A stretch of DNA of 11,371 nt from an uncultured Spirochaetales bacterium. Its GTDB lineage: Bacteria > Spirochaetota > Spirochaetia > Sphaerochaetales > Sphaerochaetaceae. The notes below the pieces were generated by a model. It searched no databases, was not told the origin of the DNA, and was given only the letters and a program-made list of their open reading frames with translations. Positions 1 to 6,924 of this stretch are shown in pieces; positions within the stretch are counted from its first letter, which is position 1; each line of letters begins with the position of its first letter. The stretch covers positions 1 through 11,371 of the forward strand of contig CAKQTE010000030.1 of the NCBI GenBank assembly GCA_934276485.1, given 5' to 3'. Made by a program: the position numbers and the translations under genes.

Positions 1-174
1 AACCTCAACGAATTTTATCCAGTCCCACCTCATCTCTATGCCTTCGCATATTTGCCTTATGCACCCTTCCACTTCATCAGTTATAGCAAAGCGACGGTAT
101 TTTGTTGGCGTAACTATATGATACAAGAGGATAGATTCATTATGCGATTTATGGATAAATGTGCTGTTATCCAT
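1..174 (-). CDS. tnpA: IS200/IS605 transposase TnpA, N-terminal 58 codons (cut by window edge)
   Basis: The minus strand reads ATG from 174 with no stop to base 1, giving 58 residues. The protein contains LLYHIVTPTKYRRFAI, followed by EVEGCIRQICEGIEMRWDW and IKFVEV, the conserved start of Y1 single-strand DNA transposases (PF01797). Such enzymes are about 130-150 residues, act as dimers on single-stranded left and right end hairpins, and cut with one Tyr. The HUH metal motif and the catalytic Tyr would lie just beyond the window. A strong Shine-Dalgarno, AAGGAGG, lies at 182-188, seven bases before the ATG, but is buried in a predicted hairpin. Whether the full gene is intact, or followed by tnpB, cannot be seen. 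Confidence 0.88.
   Translation of the reverse strand, partial: MDNSTFIHKSHNESILLYHIVTPTKYRRFAITDEVEGCIRQICEGIEMRWDWIKFVEV
151..174 (-). promoter_or_regulatory. Hairpin over the tnpA start codon
   Basis: ATGGATAA (151-158) and TTATCCAT (167-174) are perfect 8-base complements around an 8-base loop. The tnpA start codon (172-174) forms one end of the stem, so folding would pair the ATG itself. It lies next to the Shine-Dalgarno hairpin and could add to translational repression. The effect is inferred. Confidence 0.5.
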
Positions 175-182
175 CCCGAGGC

Positions 183-210
183 CTCCTTCGGATAATTTTA
201 TCCTCAGGAG
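183..210 (-). promoter_or_regulatory. Shine-Dalgarno-sequestering hairpin of tnpA
   Basis: In the minus-strand transcript CUCCU (210-206) pairs with AGGAG (187-183) and GGAUAA (203-198) pairs with UUAUCC (195-190). The two stems are joined by a symmetrical GA/GA internal loop that can form tandem sheared G-A pairs, and the loop is only two bases (in practice the last pairs open). The AGGAG strand is the core of the tnpA ribosome-binding site. IS200 of enteric bacteria is known to repress its transposase with an RBS-occluding leader hairpin; this is the same logic in different sequence. Confidence 0.65.
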
Positions 211-214
211 CTAA

Positions 215-230
215 CCGAGGCAAGCCTCGG
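215..230 (-). repeat. Left-end subterminal palindrome of the IS200-like element
   Basis: CCGAGGC, AA, GCCTCGG is a perfect 7-base inverted repeat. Read as single-stranded DNA it makes a short GC-rich hairpin near the element tip, as expected for the structure recognised by a Y1 transposase. In the transcript it may also act as a barrier to incoming transcription. Confidence 0.65.
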
Positions 231-242
231 GGTATTCAACCC

Positions 243-380
243 TTCACATGCAGGCTGCTCGTATCGCCAGCATTGTGAATAAATCCAGACACAGCTTTGT
301 ACAAATAAGGCCTGGATTCCCAAAAAACCTGTTGTCCGGTGTCTTTATACTTTTGTTAAATAAACCACCTTTTCAAAAAC
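243..380. other. Non-coding stretch between the IS200-like tip and the exporter promoter
   Basis: No ORF or RNA gene is supported here. The only structure noted is a 7-base inverted repeat, AATCCAG (282-288) and CTGGATT (312-318), spaced by 23 bases. Confidence 0.4.
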
Positions 381-417
381 TCGACTTAGAACAATATTAC
401 CACTATAATCATCTTTG
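381..417 (+). promoter_or_regulatory. Sigma-70 promoter for a probably leaderless exporter mRNA
   Basis: A perfect TATAAT lies at 404-409 and TCGACT (four of six to TTGACA) at 381-386, with 17 bases between. Transcription would start near 416-417, only three or four bases before the ATG at 420. No Shine-Dalgarno is present in the bases before that ATG, which agrees with a leaderless or near-leaderless mRNA. Confidence 0.6.
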
Positions 418-419
418 TT

Positions 420-2897
420 ATGAATAAATTCTTTAACTTCATAGAACATCATGCAAAGCTGATACTGGTTTTAATTGCAATAATTACAGTGTTTTTCGCA
501 TATCAGTCGACAAAACTATACATTAATGCAAGTTTTACTTCATTTATGCCTTGGGGAGAAGGAACTGACACCTATAAAGGTGGAATCAGCGGTCAAAAGG
601 CAGACTTGGGCACAAAGAAAGCTAGCCAGAAAAGCTATACGTACTACTATGATGTAGAGGCCTATGAAAGCAATAGCAATAAGAAAAGCTCTATCACAAC
701 TCCGAAAGCAAATCCTGATTACGAAGATGTTGCACTAGTTACGGAACTTCCAGCTATTGCACCACAAGAAGGTTCTGATCTTCCATATTCATCTACATTT
801 TTGCTTCTAGTTGAAGCAGATGATCTATTTACAGCAAAGAAACTAGACCTCGTAGACTATGTAATAAATCTACTTGTTAACACCAATGAACTTTATGGAT
901 TGGTTTCCCCTTTGGATTTCGTAACAATGGAAAAGTCTGGGTCCAGACTTGCTGTAAAACCAATTTCTCCTAAAGAAGGAGAATTCTGGACAGAGGAAGA
1001 AGCTCAGATTCTGAAAGAACGTATCGATAGTGATCCAGTGATGAAATACTTCCTTGTTGGAGGAAGTGGCAACTCACTATATTTCCAATTTTCATCAACA
1101 GCTCTTACAAAAGAGCGTATGGATAAAATCGATTCTATCCTAGACATTCTAGAAGAGAATGAAATCAGGGCATATGTAAGTGGTGGTGCCAAGATCACAT
1201 ACAAAGTCACAGAATATATTCTCAAGGATTTAATAGTTCTGGTAACTCTCTGTTTGATTGTTGTTATGATAGTCTTCTATCTATCATTTAGGTCAAAACG
1301 CAGTGTTTTGATCCCAACCTCCCTATCGATCATAGGACTGATTTGGACTCTTGGAACAATGAGTCTATTAGGAATATCCTTGAACATCCTAAATATTGTC
1401 ACTCCTTGTATGGTACTTACATTGGGTTCTGCATATGCAATCCATGTCTTAAGTGAATACTATGCACAATTTAGGAATAACAACAAAGTATCAGCAGTGC
1501 AATCAACAAGAGGAATATACAATACTATCCTATTTGCATGTCTAACAACTGTCTGTGGATTCTTGTGTCTAACAGTATCTGAAACAGAAGGCTTGAAGGA
1601 ATTTGGTATATCTGTCTCTTTCGGAATTGCATATTGCGCAATTCTATCATGCTTTTATATGCCAGCTGTGCTATCGATAGTGAAGCCTCCAAAACAGAGA
1701 CAGATCAAAAACTACAGCACAGGATTCATGCAAAGGCTTGTATCCAAAAATGCAGATTTTGTAATCAAATACTGGATTACAATTCTTGTTATTCTTGCAA
1801 TCCTAATCTGCGGATTTGCACTTGTTAAGAACAAGATTCCTGTAAATTCAAACTACATGTCCTACTTCCCAGAAAGTGATAGATTTGGCCAGGAGTCCAA
1901 ACACTTTGCAGAAGAAATGGGTGGTGGTACTCCATACATAGTTACAATAACAGCTCCAGAAGGAGAGAAGAATTTCTTCTTAAAGTCCGAGAACCTTCAA
2001 AAGGTTCGTGCATATGAAGAAGCAGTTCTAGATTGTCCTGATGTTCTTCAAAGTATTTCATTCACTTCCTATGTAGCATATGCAAATGACATCATGAATG
2101 GAGAGAAATCAATCCCTAGCAACAATGGACTAATATTGATGATCAATCGCTTGATCGCTATGATGGCTAATCAAGTTGGTGGTCAGATTTCTCAAATTGC
2201 ATCAGCTGATGGCAACAAGCTCACACTTTATTTGCAGCATTGGGATGCACAAGAAAAAGACTTGATGACAGCAGCAAGCATTGCACGTTCATACTCTGTT
2301 ATCGTCGACAGCCTACCTCTTCTACCAGAAGGAACAACTGTCACTGTCTCTGGAGATGCTCTTCCTAATATCAAATTCTCTAATAGAATCATCTCAGACC
2401 AGAACAAGAGTACACTTCTGTCGCTGTTAATAGTATTTGTACTATCACTAATAACATCAAAGAGTTTGAAGAAGGGTGTATTAACAATTGTCCCTGTTGG
2501 ATGTGGAATCATGATCAATTACTTGTTCATGTATTTCTTGGACATTCCATTTGATATCATTACCATCAGCTTCTCATCTATTGCAATAGGATGTGGAGTT
2601 GATGATGCAATACACTTCATGCTTCGCTTACGCACAAAAGAGAAACAATATCCTAATGCAAGTACAAAAGAGTTATTGCATGAAGTTATCATAGAAACAG
2701 GAAGACCAATTATTCTAACAACAGTTTCGATTGTTGCAGGAATGATGATGCTATCATTTGCATCCTACACTCCAATTCGATACTTTGGTCTGTTGATGAG
2801 TATTACTCTATTTGGATGTATGGCATCAACTCTATTATTCATTCCGCCATGCGCGATCTTGATCGACAAGATAAAGCAAAGATTCAAAAAGCACTAG
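420..2897 (+). CDS. RND superfamily exporter, MMPL type
   Basis: The product (825 residues) has the two-fold RND layout: one membrane segment (about 13-29), a large extracytoplasmic domain, a block of five segments (about 270-420), a second single segment (about 451-469), a second outer domain, and a last block of five (about 664-815). The fourth segment carries GSAYAIHVLSEYY (336-348) and its counterpart GCGVDDAIHFMLRLR (724-738), signatures of the MMPL/sterol-sensing-like branch of proton-driven exporters. Such proteins move lipids, hopanoids or other hydrophobic molecules out of the inner membrane; the substrate here is unknown. The start at 420 is favoured because the usual N-terminal anchor begins there, although no ribosome-binding site precedes it. 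Residues about 46-115 of the first outer domain form a Lys/Ser/Tyr-rich, low-complexity insert. It converges on a glycosyltransferase gene, which makes a glycolipid cargo possible but unproven. Confidence 0.9.
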   Translation: MNKFFNFIEHHAKLILVLIAIITVFFAYQSTKLYINASFTSFMPWGEGTDTYKGGISGQKADLGTKKASQKSYTYYYDVEAYESNSNKKSSITTPKANPDYEDVALVTELPAIAPQEGSDLPYSSTFLLLVEADDLFTAKKLDLVDYVINLLVNTNELYGLVSPLDFVTMEKSGSRLAVKPISPKEGEFWTEEEAQILKERIDSDPVMKYFLVGGSGNSLYFQFSSTALTKERMDKIDSILDILEENEIRAYVSGGAKITYKVTEYILKDLIVLVTLCLIVVMIVFYLSFRSKRSVLIPTSLSIIGLIWTLGTMSLLGISLNILNIVTPCMVLTLGSAYAIHVLSEYYAQFRNNNKVSAVQSTRGIYNTILFACLTTVCGFLCLTVSETEGLKEFGISVSFGIAYCAILSCFYMPAVLSIVKPPKQRQIKNYSTGFMQRLVSKNADFVIKYWITILVILAILICGFALVKNKIPVNSNYMSYFPESDRFGQESKHFAEEMGGGTPYIVTITAPEGEKNFFLKSENLQKVRAYEEAVLDCPDVLQSISFTSYVAYANDIMNGEKSIPSNNGLILMINRLIAMMANQVGGQISQIASADGNKLTLYLQHWDAQEKDLMTAASIARSYSVIVDSLPLLPEGTTVTVSGDALPNIKFSNRIISDQNKSTLLSLLIVFVLSLITSKSLKKGVLTIVPVGCGIMINYLFMYFLDIPFDIITISFSSIAIGCGVDDAIHFMLRLRTKEKQYPNASTKELLHEVIIETGRPIILTTVSIVAGMMMLSFASYTPIRYFGLLMSITLFGCMASTLLFIPPCAILIDKIKQRFKKH

Positions 2898-2903
2898 ATA
2901 ATA

Positions 2904-2946
2904 ATCAAGCCGTAACCGAGAGCAATCTTGATTACGGCTTTTGTCT
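2904..2946 (+). terminator. Intrinsic terminator after the exporter gene
   Basis: AAGCCGTAA (2907-2915) and TTACGGCTT (2932-2940) form a perfect 9-base stem ending in a T-rich run (TTTTGTCTTCT from 2939). It lies 9 bases after the exporter stop. On the minus strand the stem is followed only by a mixed A/T stretch, so it is a weaker stop for the convergent glycosyltransferase. AATCAAG (2903-2909) can instead pair with CTTGATT (2927-2933). Confidence 0.75.
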
Positions 2947-2981
2947 TCTATGTTTGTTAAGATATTCTTATAAGATAGTTA

Positions 2982-4112
2982 TCATTTTGCGTTGTAGTAG
3001 CTGTTGACGTCTTTTATAATCTGATTTCTGAATTCATCAGCACCGAATCTCAAAGGAAGCTCCTTGAAGTTCTTGTCGATACGTTCCAGCTCCTCTGGAT
3101 TATTGTAAAGTGATTCTATTATATCGAGCTTACGCTTTAGATTGTCTTCACACCAGCCTACGTGGTACTTATTAAAAAATCCTTCAACTTCACGAGCCAT
3201 GAACAATACTTCGGAAATAAGACTAGGTCTATGAATGTACATAGCTTCCATGAGTGCATTAGCTCCCGCCTTACCTACTTGCATATCACAAGCCATCAAA
3301 TAATCGTAGACGTTATTTACAAAACCAGGACGCACTAAATCGAAAGAAGGATTACGTGAAATGAATTCATTGAACTGTCTTGTTGTTGTCTTACTCTTTC
3401 CGCCAATTACAACAACCTGGCAATCAATACCACGCTTAGCAATACCGTTGAGAATATTCACATCCCCTATTCCTTCTCCTCCTAGAGAGATCAGAATAGT
3501 AAATTTATCCTTGAGTCCAAGCTTCTTTCTTGCCTCTTCCTTAGAAAGGATCTTACATGTTTCAAATGATGTTGATAGAGGAAAAGAACAAACACGTGTA
3601 GACTCTTCCGATTGTCCATATCCTAGAATTTTTTCCTTTCCATATTCAGAAGGAACATACATTCTATATAGTTCGTTATTGATTCCAGTTTTAGGAGAAT
3701 CAAATACATCTGCTGCATATTGCAATACAGGACAATCAACGCCAATCTTTTTCAATGCAACAGGAAGGATTATTCCACCAAGAAAGTTTGTTGAAACTAT
3801 GAAATCTGGTTTCTCGAGTTCGAACCATTCCTTGAAATTTCTAAGTCTTCCAAAGAAGTAGACTTCTTTCTTTATGTTGTAATAATTGAATCTATGGTCT
3901 CCTATCCAATGGAGAACTTTCTCATAGTTAGGATGGTGAAGACAAAATCTCCAATCAAGCTTACATACTGTTTTCCAAAATGGAGAATGTATAGCATTGA
4001 AAAGGTCTTCTACAACAACTTCGTGTCCAGCTCTTTTAAAACTATCTGCTAAAGCCACAGCTGGAACATAGTGTCCCTTACCTGCATCTACATATAAAAA
4101 CGCACCTTTCAT
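2982..4112 (-). CDS. MurG/MGDG-synthase-like glycosyltransferase (GT28 type)
   Basis: The 376-residue product has a GT-B fold signature. The N-terminal half starts with a lipid-acceptor loop, DAGKGHYVPAVALADSF (9-25), matching the monogalactosyldiacylglycerol-synthase type (PF06925). The C-terminal half has LISLGGEGIGD (208-218) and GKAGANALMEA (270-280), the nucleotide-sugar site of the GT28 C-terminal domain (PF04101). Family members transfer a hexose or GlcNAc from a UDP-sugar to a membrane lipid on the cytoplasmic face; diacylglycerol or a monoglycosyl-diacylglycerol is the likeliest acceptor. No signal peptide is seen. The ATG at 4112 has only a distant GAGGA (4126-4130, 13 bases away). 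A GT4 enzyme lies 92 bases upstream on the same strand, so the two may act in sequence. Sugar and acceptor cannot be assigned. Confidence 0.82.
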   Translation of the reverse strand: MKGAFLYVDAGKGHYVPAVALADSFKRAGHEVVVEDLFNAIHSPFWKTVCKLDWRFCLHHPNYEKVLHWIGDHRFNYYNIKKEVYFFGRLRNFKEWFELEKPDFIVSTNFLGGIILPVALKKIGVDCPVLQYAADVFDSPKTGINNELYRMYVPSEYGKEKILGYGQSEESTRVCSFPLSTSFETCKILSKEEARKKLGLKDKFTILISLGGEGIGDVNILNGIAKRGIDCQVVVIGGKSKTTTRQFNEFISRNPSFDLVRPGFVNNVYDYLMACDMQVGKAGANALMEAMYIHRPSLISEVLFMAREVEGFFNKYHVGWCEDNLKRKLDIIESLYNNPEELERIDKNFKELPLRFGADEFRNQIIKDVNSYYNAK

Positions 4113-4204
4113 GCTAAATGAACATTCCTCAATTAAATTCGATTTGTCAGTACCACAAATGCTATAATACTTCGAAAATCGTGTAAACTCCCATACGCAA
4201 AGAG

Positions 4205-5377
4205 TTAACCCCTTTTACGTATTTCCAATTCCTCTTCATATACTCTCATTAGATTCTTGCCAAATTGTTCTATTGAGTACTTTTCAACGCTCTCTGAAGC
4301 GTTTTGAGACATCTTTCGTCTAAAGCCTTCATCTTCAATCAATGGCTTTATCTTTGTAAGAAACTCTTCGTCTGTTATAAAATCATAGCCATTGACACCT
4401 TCGATCAAAGACATCTTCAAAGAAGGATCCTTTCTACAAACAATAGGAAGTCCTGATGCAAGCGCTTCGATATATGTTAGACCTTGAATTTCGCTTAAGG
4501 AACTACTGATGAATATCTCTCCTAATTGATAGTATTTCCACACATCAGCCATCTCTACGCCGCCTGTAAACTTAACACCATCCTGGAGTTTTAGGTCCTG
4601 TACCTGCTTTTCTAATGCATCCTTTGCAGTTCCATCTCCAACGATCAAGAGTTTAACCTTTTCATAATGCTTTATAAGGCTTGCAAAATGATCTATCGAT
4701 TCTTTAACGTTCTTCTCTTCGCTCAAGCGACAAACAGAAACCAAGACAAGATCATCATCCGTAAAACCATACTTCGAACGCATAAAGACGCGCTCGTCTT
4801 TCGAAAGTCTTTGTTTGAATTGATCTAGATCAAGTCCTACTGGAATGATTTCCATCTTATTCTTCACGCCATAGCTGGAAAGGATCTCATAATTCTTGTT
4901 TGTGACGCATATGATATGGTCTGCTTTCTTGATGCACTTAGGAATGAATGTCTTTGTAATCTTCTTCCAAAGCTTTTGTGATTTCATGAAATGAATGCCA
5001 TATGAGTCATAGTCAGTATGAGAAGTAAGAATAAGAGGAATATCCAACTTCTTTGCAATCTTCTTTGCAAAGACCATTGTGAAGAATTCACATTGAGTGT
5101 GCACAATATCTGGCTTCCAAGCATAGATATCATTGATCATTGGATCATTGAAAGCTAATGTTGCATATGAATCCTTATATAGTTGTGGAATATTACTTCT
5201 AAAGTAATAAACACCATCTTTGTAATATGATTTCTTTTCTCCACTTATAGTGAGAATCCTAACTTCATGACCTAGTGCTTCCAAAGCACGTTTTTGATTT
5301 AATACTGCAGTTGTAACACCACAAATTAGTGGTAGATAGAACTCAGTAGGAATCAAAATCTTCAAATGCTTGTTCAC
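4205..5377 (-). CDS. GT4 glycosyltransferase, probable diacylglycerol glucosyltransferase type
   Basis: The 390-residue product is a retaining GT-B enzyme. The N-terminal domain begins KILIPTEFYLPLICGVTTAV, the loop that holds the donor and acceptor, and continues with HTQCEFF (93-99) and LTSHTDYDSYG (117-127), a pattern typical of alpha-monoglucosyl-diacylglycerol synthases. The C-terminal domain has CRLSEEKN (216-223) and the EX7E pair, E296 and E304, in SEIQGLTYIEALASGLP. The likely reaction is transfer of glucose from UDP-glucose to diacylglycerol at the inner face of the cytoplasmic membrane, but other GT4 lipid or polysaccharide substrates are possible. The start is GTG at 5375-5377: there is no in-frame ATG before the upstream stop, and a purine-rich AAGGAAGAGG directly precedes it. 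It sits between an outer-membrane protein gene and a second glycosyltransferase on the same strand. Confidence 0.85.
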   Translation of the reverse strand: MNKHLKILIPTEFYLPLICGVTTAVLNQKRALEALGHEVRILTISGEKKSYYKDGVYYFRSNIPQLYKDSYATLAFNDPMINDIYAWKPDIVHTQCEFFTMVFAKKIAKKLDIPLILTSHTDYDSYGIHFMKSQKLWKKITKTFIPKCIKKADHIICVTNKNYEILSSYGVKNKMEIIPVGLDLDQFKQRLSKDERVFMRSKYGFTDDDLVLVSVCRLSEEKNVKESIDHFASLIKHYEKVKLLIVGDGTAKDALEKQVQDLKLQDGVKFTGGVEMADVWKYYQLGEIFISSSLSEIQGLTYIEALASGLPIVCRKDPSLKMSLIEGVNGYDFITDEEFLTKIKPLIEDEGFRRKMSQNASESVEKYSIEQFGKNLMRVYEEELEIRKRG

Positions 5378-5439
5378 GTCCTCTTCCTTAATTACGAAAG
5401 CATCTTGTTAACTATAAGAAATATACTAACATGAAAACA

Positions 5440-5492
5440 TATTGTTCTGCCACAAAAGATACACTGTGTGCACTTTCTTTTCTAGAACAATA
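5440..5492 (-). terminator. Nested inverted repeat at the 3' end of the outer-membrane protein gene (possible terminator)
   Basis: TATTGTTCT (5440-5448) and AGAACAATA (5484-5492) are perfect 9-base complements. Inside them are a second pair, AAAAGA (5454-5459) and TCTTTT (5476-5481), and a third, ACAC/GTGT (5461-5464 and 5466-5469). The outer stem overlaps the stop codon (5482-5484). In the minus-strand RNA the stem is followed by UGUUUUC, a weak U-run. It may stop most transcripts before the GT4 gene or protect the 3' end of the mRNA. It is AU-rich, so certainty is limited. Confidence 0.4.
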
Positions 5493-6642
5493 CCGATAGA
5501 TAGCATCCTGCATTAAACACATGTCCTCGATTAGCACTTGGAGCATAGATATAGCTATACTCCATGAATGCCTTTAGGTATCCAATGAGAGTCATCTGGG
5601 TTCCTACAGAGAAGCCTCCATATAGATCCATGTTCAATGCACTTCCTTTATTGTTGATAATTGGTCCTGCATTCAATCCATTTTGCACTGTAACATATAC
5701 CGAAGGATATGTTCCTAGTGTCAAGAATTCAGGCCCATTGATCTGAAATCGTCCTGATATATCTGCATAAAAGAGCCTAGGGACTATCGATATGCCCATA
5801 AAGCTCTTATCTTGCATATAGCGAGGAATAGAAGAACCAAATAGGAATGTTGTGCTAGCGGATGCTGAGACGTACATTGAATATAGGCGCTTTCCTGCCT
5901 TACTTTTCTTATCAAGGATTGTGTAGTCGTAATTTCCACTTAGCCTGATTTTATATGCATCTGTACGTGCACCCTTGAATAGATAATCGATATCATTTGC
6001 AAGCCAGAATGGCGCAAAGACCATGCTGATCTCAGTCTTGTAGCCATTTGGCGCTAAGTAATCTGAAAAGTATTCATCATAGTATGCTGCAAATGAAAAT
6101 GAGTTTGATAGAAAGTACTTGTCTCCTGATAGCTCCGGTGTTCCTGGATAAACACTCTCCTTTACAGGGAACAGTACATCGCTGTCGAATATACCATTTG
6201 AATTATCACGAAGATCTGCAAATGTGGGAAATGCTTGTTCCCATCGCATTCTCAGTGCCAGTGATATCGTTACTTTATCATGATCCTTTCTCTCATAATC
6301 TGGAACAACGCCCTGCTCAATGACTGCAGATCCATCTGAAAATGCAACTAAGTACGATCCTGTTGGATCTGTGCTAGATAGCACATTTCCATCCATTGGA
6401 TTCTGTTGTATGTTCCTTTCTGTAAGTCCTGCCTCAACGCGAGCATATATCTTGGTCGATAGATTATCAAACAAATGTATTCCCGAAACTCCAAAGTCTG
6501 CCCAAAGGGACACTGGAAAGGTGCCATATGCAAATGATGATAAATAAGACGCATTTATAATCGATTGGTAAAAGCTCTCTTCTGCTAGAAGAGGAAAAAG
6601 AATCAATAAAGGCAACAATATCAATAAAAGGAATTTTTTCAT
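5482..6642 (-). CDS. Predicted outer-membrane beta-barrel protein, function unknown
   Basis: The 386-residue product starts MKKFLLLILLPLLILFPLLA then EES, a clear Sec signal peptide with signal peptidase I cleavage probably after Ala20. The mature part has many short alternating strands rich in Tyr, Phe and Gly (for example SMYVSASASTTFLFG and YLKAFMEYSYIYAP) and ends LSVLF with a C-terminal Phe, the recognition mark for the Bam assembly machine. No named family is recognised; spirochaetes hold many such poorly conserved barrels. The ATG at 6640-6642 is preferred. A TTG one codon upstream is also in frame; AAGGA lies nine bases before the ATG and six before the TTG. Two glycosyltransferase genes follow on the same strand, and a folding-factor gene diverges 282 bases upstream. 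A role as porin or envelope partner is inference only. Confidence 0.75.
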   Translation of the reverse strand: MKKFLLLILLPLLILFPLLAEESFYQSIINASYLSSFAYGTFPVSLWADFGVSGIHLFDNLSTKIYARVEAGLTERNIQQNPMDGNVLSSTDPTGSYLVAFSDGSAVIEQGVVPDYERKDHDKVTISLALRMRWEQAFPTFADLRDNSNGIFDSDVLFPVKESVYPGTPELSGDKYFLSNSFSFAAYYDEYFSDYLAPNGYKTEISMVFAPFWLANDIDYLFKGARTDAYKIRLSGNYDYTILDKKSKAGKRLYSMYVSASASTTFLFGSSIPRYMQDKSFMGISIVPRLFYADISGRFQINGPEFLTLGTYPSVYVTVQNGLNAGPIINNKGSALNMDLYGGFSVGTQMTLIGYLKAFMEYSYIYAPSANRGHVFNAGCYLSVLF

Positions 6643-6645
6643 CAA

Positions 6646-6924
6646 AACAAATCCTTATAGTTCTTAAGTGGTTGGTAATGCAAGATTTTACACAATTCAA
6701 TGATTAATAAACATATCCTGAGTGAACATTCGAAAAATAAATTCATAATATAAAATCAGTTAGACCTCATAAAACTTCATATATTATCCAGATGTCACAT
6801 TATTGCGATGGATAAATGTTACAATAAGTTTCATTGACAGCACTTATTTAATAATGGTAAGTTTATAGATAGCGTACAAAATACGTTGATGATTTTATTT
6901 TGACTTAATAAAGAGGTTTTACAT
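6646..6924. other. Divergent AT-rich intergenic region
   Basis: This stretch separates two divergent genes and should hold both promoters. On the plus strand a perfect TTGACA is at 6834-6839, but no acceptable -10 lies 16-18 bases downstream. A TACAAT is at 6820-6825 without a good partner. On the minus strand TAAAAT-like hexamers lie upstream of the outer-membrane gene, again without a clear -35. No small ORF or RNA structure stands out. Promoter positions are therefore left open. Confidence 0.4.

Larger units (their letters stand above)
1..240 (-). mobile_element. IS200/IS605-family element, left end (partial)
   Basis: The minus strand carries the 5' part of a Y1 transposase gene preceded by a compact palindrome (215-230), the usual arrangement of the left end of IS200/IS605 elements, which lack terminal inverted repeats and use subterminal hairpins. 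The element runs off the left window edge. Its outer tip is not certain: a GGGT/ACCC mini-hairpin (230-242) surrounds the likely boundary near 236-242, and the exact cleavage site cannot be read without an empty site. The sequence from about 243 onward looks like host DNA leading to the exporter promoter. Confidence 0.8.

Noticed and set aside
282..318. Inverted repeat AATCCAG/CTGGATT between the IS200-like tip and the exporter
   Set aside because: Seven bases around a 23-base spacer with no T-run or linked feature is within chance for this length.
3361..3861. 166-residue open frame on the plus strand
   Set aside because: It lies fully antisense to the GT28-type glycosyltransferase, has no recognisable domain or ribosome-binding site, and its composition is that expected of a shadow frame.
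4144..4168. TTGTCA and TATAAT on the plus strand
   Set aside because: The spacer is only 13 bases and no plus-strand gene follows; both flanking genes are on the minus strand.
6048..6547. Two adjoining plus-strand open frames of 91 and 75 residues
   Set aside because: Both are antisense to the outer-membrane protein gene and show no family signature or start signals.
6834..6839. Perfect TTGACA upstream of the folding-factor gene
   Set aside because: No reasonable -10 hexamer lies 16-18 bases downstream, so a promoter was not called.
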